NCBI GenBank assembly: GCA_024277405.1
Contig: JAJRVI010000109.1
Coordinates: 1 to 11,436, forward strand
DNA length: 11,436 bases
Direction of reading: 5' to 3'
Source of the DNA: Fidelibacterota bacterium
Lineage (GTDB): Bacteria; Bipolaricaulota; Bipolaricaulia; Bipolaricaulales; Bipolaricaulaceae
The notes beneath the pieces are model-generated. The model saw nothing but the letters and a program-made list of their open reading frames with translations. It was not told where the DNA came from and ran no database searches. This document shows, one piece after another, positions 5,729-11,436 of this stretch; the first letter of the stretch is position 1, and the number at the start of each line of letters is the position of its first letter. Both the position numbers and the translations under genes were made by a program.

Positions 5729-5802
5729 GCGCCCGTAGCTCAATTGGACAGAGCATCGGCCTTCGGAGCCGAGGGTTGGGGGTTCGAGTCCTCCCGGGCG
5801 CG
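5729..5802 (+). tRNA. tRNA-Arg (anticodon TCG), no encoded CCA
   Basis: 74 bases. Acceptor stem (GCGCCCG/CGGGCGC), discriminator G, T-stem and T-loop are the same as in tRNA-Arg(TCT). The D-loop differs at three places. The anticodon arm differs at four, and those in the stem keep pairing (TCGGC/GCCGA, loop CTTCGGA); the variable loop differs at one. The anticodon TCG reads CGA and related arginine codons. It closes the cluster; I see no clear terminator after it. Confidence 0.95.
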
Positions 5803-5832
5803 GTATCCGCCATATATTCTCCCTTCCCGAAG

Positions 5833-5841
5833 TGCTATAAT
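5833..5841 (+). promoter_or_regulatory. Extended -10 promoter for the peptide-type ABC operon
   Basis: TGCTATAAT at 5833-5841 combines a TGn extension with a perfect TATAAT, which can work without a good -35 box; none is visible upstream. Transcription would start near 5848, leaving a leader of roughly 130 bases before the binding-protein gene. The leader contains one weak hairpin (TCCCT 5908-5912 with AGGGA 5918-5922). I recognise no riboswitch or coding sequence in it. Confidence 0.6.
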
Positions 5842-5981
5842 CGTCTTTCGTGAGGTCTCAACGAAGGGCGGCTCTCTTTGCGGCGCTATCATCCCCCGTG
5901 CCCCAAGTCCCTATGGAAGGGAGGTGGGAACCAGGGAAATACGGTTGATCTCGATAAAAGGCCGAGGTGAAAGGAGGTAGG

Positions 5982-7511
5982 ATGCGAAAAGTTGGTATTG
6001 TGCTCGTGGCTTTCGGGCTTTTCCTGGGCATCGGGGTGGGGGCGCAGACGATCGAGAAGGTGGTCATCGGCCTCTCCGCTCCCCCGCGGACCATGGATCC
6101 CCATGGGTCAGATGCCGACTCCAACCTCTCCATTATGAGCAACATCTTCGAGGGCTTGGCACGTCGGGATGTAAACGGAAACCTACTCCCCGCCCTGGCC
6201 GTCTCATGGGAGCGGGTGGATCCATATACCTGGCGTTTCTACCTTCGCAAAGGCGTCAAATTCCACAACGGGAATGATTTTACCTGGGAGGACGTTGCCT
6301 TCACCTTCGAACGCCTGAAGGATCCCGGCGTCTCCGAGTTCCTGGCCACGGGACAATTGGTGAAGTCAGTGCAGCCCGTGGACGGAGATCCATGGGTGAT
6401 CGATATCGTGACCACCCGGCCCGTGGCCTGGTTCGTGCAGAATATGCACCAGATCTTCATCATGGATAAGGAATCCACCGAGGCCCGCTCCCCCGGGGAG
6501 GTGGCCTCCTACCCCATCGGCACCGGGCCATATAAGTTCGTGGAGTGGATCCGGGGCGATCACCTCACCCTCGTGGCCAATGAGGACTACTGGGGCGGCC
6601 CACCCCCGGTCAAGAAAGTGGTCTTCAAGGAGATCGTGGACTCCTTTACCCGGCTTGCGGCCATCGAAACGGGAACGGTGGACATCATACAAGATATCCC
6701 CCTGGAACTTTTCGACCGGGCCAAGGCCAATCCCAACCTCCTCATCGTCACTCGACCGGCGCGGCGCGGTATGTTCCTGGGGATGAAGCAGACCCCCGAG
6801 TATCCCATGCATGATGTGCGGGTGCGCAAGGCGATTTACATGGCCATCAACGTACAGGAACTCATCGATAAGGTGATGTTCGGCCACGCGAGCCCCGCGG
6901 CTCAGATCGCCGATCCGCCCACGGTGGGGTATAACCCCGAGATAAAGCGACTTCCGTATGATCCTGAGACAGCGAAGAAGCTGCTCGCCGAGGCCGGCTA
7001 CCCCGACGGGTTCTCCGTGACCCTGAAGGCCCCCACCGACCGTTACCCCAGGGATGAAGAGACGGCGGAGGCCATCGCCAAGCAGCTCGCCAAGATCGGC
7101 ATCAAGGTCACCGTGGACGCCAAACCCAAGGCCATCTACTTCCCCGAGGTCACCCACCACGATGTGGAGCTCTATTACCTCGGATGGTTCGATGGTGCCT
7201 ATTCCGCTATGCGCACCTTCACCAAGCTCGTCCACTCCTACGATGAGGAGGCGGGCTTCGGCCTCTTCAATGCCGGCGATATCTCGGACAAGCTCCTCGA
7301 CTACCTCATAGAGCAATCCGATACCATCGTGGATCCCGACCTCTACGTCGAGTGGTCACAGATGACCAACAGAATCGCGTTCGAGTGGAAGGTCGTCTAT
7401 ATCCCGCTCTTTTACCTCGAGGATTCCTACGCGGTCTACAAGCCCTCGGGCATAAACTTCACCCCCAGGCCTGACACCTGGATGACCATCGTGGACGTGA
7501 TCCAGCCTTAA
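5982..7511 (+). CDS. Peptide-type ABC transporter substrate-binding protein (SBP_bac_5 family)
   Basis: 509 residues from ATG 5982, with AAGGAGGT at 5971-5978. A GTG at 5967 in the same frame is less likely because it precedes that site. The signal peptide is clear (RK at 2-3, hydrophobic 4-20, VGA ending at 21) and lacks a lipobox cysteine, so the mature protein should be free in the periplasm. Family marks are TMDP (37-40), FEGLARRDVNGNLLPALAVSW (56-76), KGVKFHNG (90-97), GTGPYKFVEW (180-189) and YWGG (203-206). This family delivers oligopeptides, dipeptides, nickel or sugars to the inner-membrane permeases; the ligand cannot be read from sequence. It is the first gene of an operon with two permeases and is separated from them by a terminator-like hairpin. 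Confidence 0.93.
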   Translation: MRKVGIVLVAFGLFLGIGVGAQTIEKVVIGLSAPPRTMDPHGSDADSNLSIMSNIFEGLARRDVNGNLLPALAVSWERVDPYTWRFYLRKGVKFHNGNDFTWEDVAFTFERLKDPGVSEFLATGQLVKSVQPVDGDPWVIDIVTTRPVAWFVQNMHQIFIMDKESTEARSPGEVASYPIGTGPYKFVEWIRGDHLTLVANEDYWGGPPPVKKVVFKEIVDSFTRLAAIETGTVDIIQDIPLELFDRAKANPNLLIVTRPARRGMFLGMKQTPEYPMHDVRVRKAIYMAINVQELIDKVMFGHASPAAQIADPPTVGYNPEIKRLPYDPETAKKLLAEAGYPDGFSVTLKAPTDRYPRDEETAEAIAKQLAKIGIKVTVDAKPKAIYFPEVTHHDVELYYLGWFDGAYSAMRTFTKLVHSYDEEAGFGLFNAGDISDKLLDYLIEQSDTIVDPDLYVEWSQMTNRIAFEWKVVYIPLFYLEDSYAVYKPSGINFTPRPDTWMTIVDVIQP

Positions 7512-7525
7512 CACGGGAAATCGCT

Positions 7526-7555
7526 GGGGGCGCGAGGACACTCGCGCCCCCTTTT
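7526..7555 (+). terminator. Intrinsic terminator or attenuator inside the ABC operon
   Basis: A perfect 11-base-pair, very GC-rich stem (7526-7536 with 7541-7551) has a four-base loop GACA and is followed directly by TTTT (7552-7555). It lies 14 bases after the binding-protein stop and 21 bases before the first permease. No promoter is visible between it and the permease, so partial read-through is likely. That would yield more binding protein than permease, a known arrangement in ABC import operons. Confidence 0.85.
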
Positions 7556-7576
7556 ATCCTTTTCAGGGCAGGCAGA

Positions 7577-8545
7577 ATGGGGGCTTATATCGTCAGGCGA
7601 CTCGGTCAGGGCCTTCTCGTCCTCCTCGCCGTATCCTTCATATGTTTTGTGATCTTTCAATACATGGGCGATCCTGCGTGGGCCCTGGCCGGCCGATACG
7701 CCACCCCGAAACAGCTGGAGCTGGTGCGTCAGAAACTCGGCCTCGACAAACCTTTCTATATCCAATACATCATCTTCCTTAAAAATGCCATCCGCGGGAA
7801 CTTCGGCATGTCCTTCGTGAGCCGCCTTCCAGCGATGCAGGTGATTCTGGAACGGTTACCCGCCACGTTTGAACTCGCGTTTATGGCGATGTTGCTTGCC
7901 GTGACCTTCGGGGTGGGACTGGGAGTGTTGGTCTCCGTATCTCCCAACTCGCTCTTTAGCCGCCTGATCATGGCTGGGTCCCTGATCGGGATCTCCATCC
8001 CCACTTTCCTGACGGGGATACTCCTCATCATGATCTTCGCCGTGGAGCTCCGATGGCTCCCTCCGTTCGGCAGGGGTGAGGTAATCCGGATATTCGGCGG
8101 TTGGAGGTCCGGGCTTCTGACATGGGACGGGTTCAAACACCTCATCCTGCCGGCCTTCACCCTGAGCACGTACCAGTTGGCTGTCCTCCTCAGACTCACC
8201 CGGGCGGGGATGATGGAGGTCCTGGGGGAGGAATACATCAAAACCGCGTGGGCCAAGGGACTACCCCCTCGCTCGGTCCTGTTCAAGCACGCCCTGCGCA
8301 ATGCCCTCATCCCCGTGGTCACCATGATCGGCCTCCAATTCGGGGAGCTGATCGCTTTCTCCATCGTCACCGAAACCGTGTTCCAATGGCCGGGGATGGG
8401 GAACTTGTTGCTCTCCGCGATCTTCGAGAGCGACCAACCGGTCATCGTCTCCTACATTACTTTCGTGTCCCTGGTGATCCTCTCCCTGAATCTCCTCGTG
8501 GACCTCCTGTACGTCTTCATCAATCCCAAGATCAGGTATGCATAG
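7577..8545 (+). CDS. Peptide-type ABC transporter permease, DppB/OppB family
   Basis: 322 residues from ATG 7577; the ribosome binding site is weak (AGGCAG). It is an inner-membrane channel subunit. The first membrane segment follows YIVRRLGQG (about 11-29). Residues 43-62 (TPKQLELVRQKLGLDKPFYI) match the DppB-type periplasmic region. A run of membrane segments follows from about 98 to 155, 190 to 210 and 245 to 315. The EAA loop that contacts the ATPase is present (YIKTAWAKGLPPRSVLFKHA, 220-239, then LRNALIPV). The C-terminus VFINPKIRY is typical of the family. The end overlaps the next permease by eight bases, implying coupled translation. Confidence 0.93.
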   Translation: MGAYIVRRLGQGLLVLLAVSFICFVIFQYMGDPAWALAGRYATPKQLELVRQKLGLDKPFYIQYIIFLKNAIRGNFGMSFVSRLPAMQVILERLPATFELAFMAMLLAVTFGVGLGVLVSVSPNSLFSRLIMAGSLIGISIPTFLTGILLIMIFAVELRWLPPFGRGEVIRIFGGWRSGLLTWDGFKHLILPAFTLSTYQLAVLLRLTRAGMMEVLGEEYIKTAWAKGLPPRSVLFKHALRNALIPVVTMIGLQFGELIAFSIVTETVFQWPGMGNLLLSAIFESDQPVIVSYITFVSLVILSLNLLVDLLYVFINPKIRYA

Positions 8546-9422
8546 GGGAAGGGTATTGCGGCATTTCCTACGGGATCCCTCCGCGGTAACGGGGGCCGCG
8601 ATCCTCCTCCTGTTCGTGATGGGAGCCATCCTTGCCCCCCTGATCGCCCCGCAGAATCCCTACGACCTCGAGACCTTGCGCCTTGCCGATTCCCTCAAGC
8701 CCCCCATCTGGATGGAGGGCGGGGAGAGGCCTTTCCTCCTCGGCACGGACGAACAAGGCCGCGACATACTGAGCACCATCCTCTACGGATGTCGAACCTC
8801 CCTTACCGTGGCGTTCGGGGTGGTATTGGTGGCCGGGACCTTCGGGATGGTAATGGGCCTTTTGGCTGGTTTCTACGGGGGGTTCATCGATGCCATTGTC
8901 ATGCGTTTGGCAGACGTTTTTTACTCCTTCTCCACCACATTGATGGCCATCCTCGTGCTCGGACTCCTGAAACAGAAAGGGGTGCTGGTTCTCATCTTGG
9001 CCATCTCCCTGACCGACTGGGTCCGTTACGCCCGTACACTCCGGGGGACGGTGCTCGCCATAAAAGAGGAAGATTATATAGATGCCGCCCGGGCCCTTGG
9101 GGCGCCCACCCATCGCCTCATATTCCGCCATGTCCTTCCCAACGCGGTGCCCCCTCTGCTCGTGGTGGCGGCGGTGGACTTCGGGGTAGTGATCATGTTG
9201 GAGGCCACACTGAGTTTCTTGGGCGTGGGCCTTCCGGTGACGGAACCCTCCTTGGGAATGATGATCTCTATCGGACGCAAATACGTTTACGCCGGCAAAT
9301 GGTGGCTTATCGTCTTCCCGGGGCTCGCCCTCACCGCGATCGTCGTGGGCATCAATCTCGTGGCCGATTGGCTGCGGGAGGAGATCAACCCCCGGATTCA
9401 GAAAGCGGTCAAGGGCCGCTAA
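8538..9422 (+). CDS. Peptide-type ABC transporter permease, DppC/OppC family
   Basis: 294 residues from ATG 8538. The N-terminal region begins LRDPSAVTGAAILLLF, a DppC hallmark, with the first membrane segment at about 17-36. LGTDEQGRDILS (68-79) is the strongly conserved periplasmic motif of the family. Five further hydrophobic segments follow. The EAA loop is DYIDAARALGAPTHRLIFRH (179-198), followed by VLPNAVPPL. It forms the heterodimeric channel with the preceding permease. No DppD/DppF-type ATPase gene follows in the window, so the energising subunits must be encoded elsewhere or shared with another transporter. Confidence 0.94.
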   Translation: MHRGRVLRHFLRDPSAVTGAAILLLFVMGAILAPLIAPQNPYDLETLRLADSLKPPIWMEGGERPFLLGTDEQGRDILSTILYGCRTSLTVAFGVVLVAGTFGMVMGLLAGFYGGFIDAIVMRLADVFYSFSTTLMAILVLGLLKQKGVLVLILAISLTDWVRYARTLRGTVLAIKEEDYIDAARALGAPTHRLIFRHVLPNAVPPLLVVAAVDFGVVIMLEATLSFLGVGLPVTEPSLGMMISIGRKYVYAGKWWLIVFPGLALTAIVVGINLVADWLREEINPRIQKAVKGR

Positions 9423-9443
9423 CGGCGAAGGGCTTCCTCTTTT

Positions 9444-9914
9444 GTGTCCAAATTAGATTTGGAGTATGCTTCAGCCGCTATGCGAGAGCTGGAAGAGCAA
9501 CTTTGGGAGATATTGGACGAGGCCGATGTCGATCTCCTCATCACCGTGGGCGAGGATGGATTCCCCTACATCCGCCCTATGACGCTTCTCGCTTACGAGG
9601 AGGACGGGGGCATCCTGTGGTTCGCCACCAGCCGGGTCTCCCGCAAGGTCTCCCATATCGAGGAGAACCCCCGCGTCACCGCGTTCTTCCTCGCCCTGGA
9701 GAAGGACGCCTATGCCACCTTCTACGGCGAGGCCGAGGTAGTGGACGATCCGAAACTGAAACAGGAGTTCTGGGAGGAGGATTGGGCGGAGTTCTGGGAA
9801 GGCCCCGATGATCCCGATTACGTCCTCCTCAGGGTGAAGTCCAAGCGGGCCCAGTTCTACCTCGTGGAGGAAGACGAACTGTGGGAGACGGAGTTCGGCC
9901 CCGACGGCGCCTGA
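9444..9914 (+). CDS. Pyridoxamine 5'-phosphate oxidase-fold protein (general stress protein 26-like)
   Basis: 156 residues from GTG 9444. An in-frame ATG at 9480 is a real alternative, because neither start has a good ribosome binding site and family similarity begins near residue 18. The core is the split-barrel flavin-binding pattern: DVDLLITVGEDGFPYIRPM (28-46), ILWFATSRVSRKVSHIEENPRVTAFF (57-82), then YATFYGEAEVVDDPKLKQEFW (90-110). Members of this family bind FMN, F420 or heme-related cofactors, and some are linked to stress responses; the cofactor here is not determinable. The protein is very acidic. It lies 21 bases after the permease on the same strand, so co-transcription is likely, but a role in transport is not implied. 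It ends two bases from the convergent nadK. Confidence 0.82.
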   Translation: MSKLDLEYASAAMRELEEQLWEILDEADVDLLITVGEDGFPYIRPMTLLAYEEDGGILWFATSRVSRKVSHIEENPRVTAFFLALEKDAYATFYGEAEVVDDPKLKQEFWEEDWAEFWEGPDDPDYVLLRVKSKRAQFYLVEEDELWETEFGPDGA

Positions 9915-9916
9915 GC

Positions 9917-10729
9917 TCAGAGGGGCCAGCCGAAGCAGCGCGCGACCCGTTCGAAGAAACCCGGCTCCCGGGGAAAGCGCACGAGCGCGGTGCGCGCCGG
10001 TGCCCGTTTGATAACCGCGGTCTCCCCGGGCTTAAGGGAGAACACCCTGTCCCCGTCCACGAAGACGTTTGTTGCGTATAGGGCCCGCACCTCTACCGTC
10101 ACATCGGCGGGCAGGATCACCGGTCGGATCTTCAGGTCATGGGGCGCCAGGGGCATCAGGAGCAGCGCCTCCGCGGCCGGGTGCAGCAGCGGCCCGCCGC
10201 ACGCGAGGGCGTAGGCCGTGGACCCGGTGGGGGTGGAGACGATGAGGCCGTCCCCCGAAAACGCGAGGGCCCGCGTTCCCGCGATCGAGGCCTCGAGCTG
10301 GGTGAAGCGGTAGGAGCCCGGCCCGGTGAAGACGATATCGTTCAGCGCGCTGAATTCGGCCCCCCCGATCCCCACCGCCAACCGCAACCGCGGTTCCAGG
10401 CGGAAGTCCCCCGCGACATATTCCTCGAGGAGGCGGACGAGGTCCTCCGGCCCGCCCGCGCTCAGGAACCCCAGGGCCCCTCCCACGTTGACCCCGAATA
10501 CGGGGATCTCCCGGGGGTAGATCGCGCTCGCCACGCGCAACAGGGTCCCATCGCCCCCGATGGCGACGACCAGGGAAACGTCGTCCAACTCGATCGTCCG
10601 CCGGGGCGTCGCCCGGGCCGCTATCCCCCGATCCCGGCACCACCGCCTCCCCTCAGCGGCGACCCGCGCCGCTCCCCGCTTGCGTTGGTTGTAGACGAAG
10701 AGGACCGTGCCCCTAACCCTTCCCGACAT
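9917..10729 (-). CDS. nadK: NAD kinase
   Basis: 270 residues from ATG 10729. NAD kinase phosphorylates NAD to NADP, the only route to NADP in most bacteria. Visible marks are the catalytic GGDGT (58-62, Asp60), NVGGALGFLS (81-90; most relatives have GxLGFL), the ND pair (130-131) that binds the adenosine part of NAD, and GDGLIVSTPTGSTAYALACGG (159-179). PILP-like VILPADVTV (204-212) and VDGDRVFSL (224-232) follow. The C-terminus FFERVARCFGW is typical. The start overlaps the end of the upstream permease gene by 17 bases in another frame, so translation is probably coupled. No link in function between the two is obvious. Confidence 0.95.
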   Translation of the reverse strand: MSGRVRGTVLFVYNQRKRGAARVAAEGRRWCRDRGIAARATPRRTIELDDVSLVVAIGGDGTLLRVASAIYPREIPVFGVNVGGALGFLSAGGPEDLVRLLEEYVAGDFRLEPRLRLAVGIGGAEFSALNDIVFTGPGSYRFTQLEASIAGTRALAFSGDGLIVSTPTGSTAYALACGGPLLHPAAEALLLMPLAPHDLKIRPVILPADVTVEVRALYATNVFVDGDRVFSLKPGETAVIKRAPARTALVRFPREPGFFERVARCFGWPL

Positions 10730-11436
10730 ATTTCCACCGGCAGAGCCAGCGTTCCAACAACTCCAGGAGCACGTAGAACGCGAGCCCCAGGAAGGCCAGT
10801 ACCACCACTCCGGCCAGGGAGAGATCGGTCCGCATCGCGTAGGTCTCTATGAACCCGCCCAGACCCGCCCCCGGCCCCCCCAGGATCCCGAGCTTCGTCT
10901 CCGCGATGTAGAGCATGGTGATCCCCAGCCCCACCGAGACCCGGGCGGCGGTGAAGACCTCGGGGAGGACGGCGGGGAAGATCACGTGACGGTGCAGCTG
11001 AAGGGCGTTCGCCCCCGCGGTCCGGACCGCGAGGATATAAGAAGGCGAAATGTTCCGCGCCGCCCCATGGGCCGCCACCAGGACCTGGAAGAAGAGGGTG
11101 AGGCTCACCGTGATCACCTTCACCGCCTCCCCGACCCCGAAGGCCATGTAGAGGAAGAACAGGAGGGCGATGGGGGGGATGGGGTAGAGGAGGTAGATCA
11201 GGGGGGAGAACCAACGGTGGAGCCGGTCGCTCGCCCCCACCAAAAGCCCCAACGGTAGGCCGGTGGCGAAGGAGAGGATGAGGGAGATGAAGAAACGCCT
11301 GGCCGAGGAAGCGAAGGCGGTGATCCACTGACCCCAGTATTGGATCCCGGCGGCGGCGACGTCCCAGGGATAGGGGATCAGGGGCCACCCCCGCGAGAGC
11401 TCCAGGGCCAGGGACATCAAGGTCCAGAAGAGCAAG
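10713..11436 (-). CDS. ABC transporter permease, SsuC/TauC (nitrate/sulfonate/taurine) family, N-terminus cut by the window edge
   Basis: About 240 residues are visible and the frame is open to the edge. TTG 11435 could be a start, but the visible sequence begins inside what looks like the first membrane segment (LFWTLMSLAL), so a few upstream residues are probably missing. Residues (counted from 11435) 21-70 resemble the family pattern: PYPWDVAAA, FFISLILSFATGLPLGLLVG, and a membrane pair at 75-100. The EAA loop is at 136-163 (AVRTAGANALQLHRHVIFPA, then VLPEVFTAARVSVG), followed by YIAETKLGILGG. Such permeases import sulfonates, taurine, nitrate, bicarbonate or thiamine precursors; the substrate here is unknown. 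Its binding protein and ATPase are presumably outside the window, upstream on this strand. Confidence 0.88.
   Translation of the reverse strand, partial: LLFWTLMSLALELSRGWPLIPYPWDVAAAGIQYWGQWITAFASSARRFFISLILSFATGLPLGLLVGASDRLHRWFSPLIYLLYPIPPIALLFFLYMAFGVGEAVKVITVSLTLFFQVLVAAHGAARNISPSYILAVRTAGANALQLHRHVIFPAVLPEVFTAARVSVGLGITMLYIAETKLGILGGPGAGLGGFIETYAMRTDLSLAGVVVLAFLGLAFYVLLELLERWLCRWKYVGKG

Noticed and set aside
5261..5802. tRNA cluster as an integration site for a genomic island
   Set aside because: No integrase, no repeated tRNA 3' end outside the cluster and no foreign-looking genes nearby were seen.
5845..5867. Hairpin CTTTCGT/ACGAAGG near the ABC operon promoter as a leader regulator
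   Set aside because: It straddles the predicted transcription start, so the full stem would probably not be in the RNA, and it contains no recognisable motif.
5450..5980. Several short open frames across the tRNA cluster on both strands
   Set aside because: They are translations of tRNA genes (repeated GSSPV- and TRTPNP-like strings) and not proteins.
6366..7316. Minus-strand open frame of 316 codons opposite the binding-protein gene
   Set aside because: Composition (Gly, His, Leu, Asp) is that of an antisense shadow, and the plus-strand gene is unmistakable.

Overview
This window comes from a GC-rich bacterial chromosome. Its genes are tightly packed, with several gTGA start/stop overlaps, some GTG starts, and strong AAGGAGG-type ribosome binding sites. 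Nearly everything is housekeeping: PrmC, IspD, NAD kinase, an HtrA-type protease, five tRNAs and two ABC import modules. I see no transposase, phage gene, CRISPR array, toxin-antitoxin pair or defence cluster. GC richness, anaerobe-like gene content and codon style would suit a deep-branching, possibly thermophilic lineage. Bipolaricaulota (OP1) is one guess, but no marker here proves it.

Layout. (1) 1-1611, minus strand: prmC, then an FtsE-like ATPase, then the first 30 codons of an FtsX-like permease that leaves the window. All overlap, so this is one transcription unit. (2) 1711-2909, plus strand: a short lipoprotein with TolB-type propeller repeats, then ispD, joined by a gTGA overlap. 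(3) 2877-3662, minus strand: a Mut7-C RNase with a ubiquitin-like N-terminus, whose 3' end overlaps that of ispD by 33 bases. (4) 3805-5226, plus strand: a periplasmic DegP/HtrA-like serine protease with two PDZ domains, preceded by a clear palindrome. (5) 5261-5802, plus strand: tRNA-Pro(CGG), Gly(TCC), Arg(TCT), His(GTG) and Arg(TCG). Two of the gaps hold long inverted repeats built from 7-base units. (6) 5982-9914, plus strand: a peptide-type ABC binding protein, a strong terminator-like hairpin, two permeases, and a small flavin-type oxidoreductase-fold protein. No ATPase gene accompanies this importer here. (7) 9917-11436, minus strand: the 3' part of an SsuC/TauC-type permease gene, overlapping nadK.

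The most unusual points are these. The FtsE-like ATPase keeps Walker A but has lost the Q-loop, signature-serine, catalytic-glutamate and H-loop residues. Two heptad-built hairpins sit in register in front of two tRNA-Arg genes. A TTACACT-N17-AGTGTAA palindrome lies upstream of the protease gene. A hairpin terminator lies inside the peptide transporter operon. I did not find a clearly new multi-gene system.
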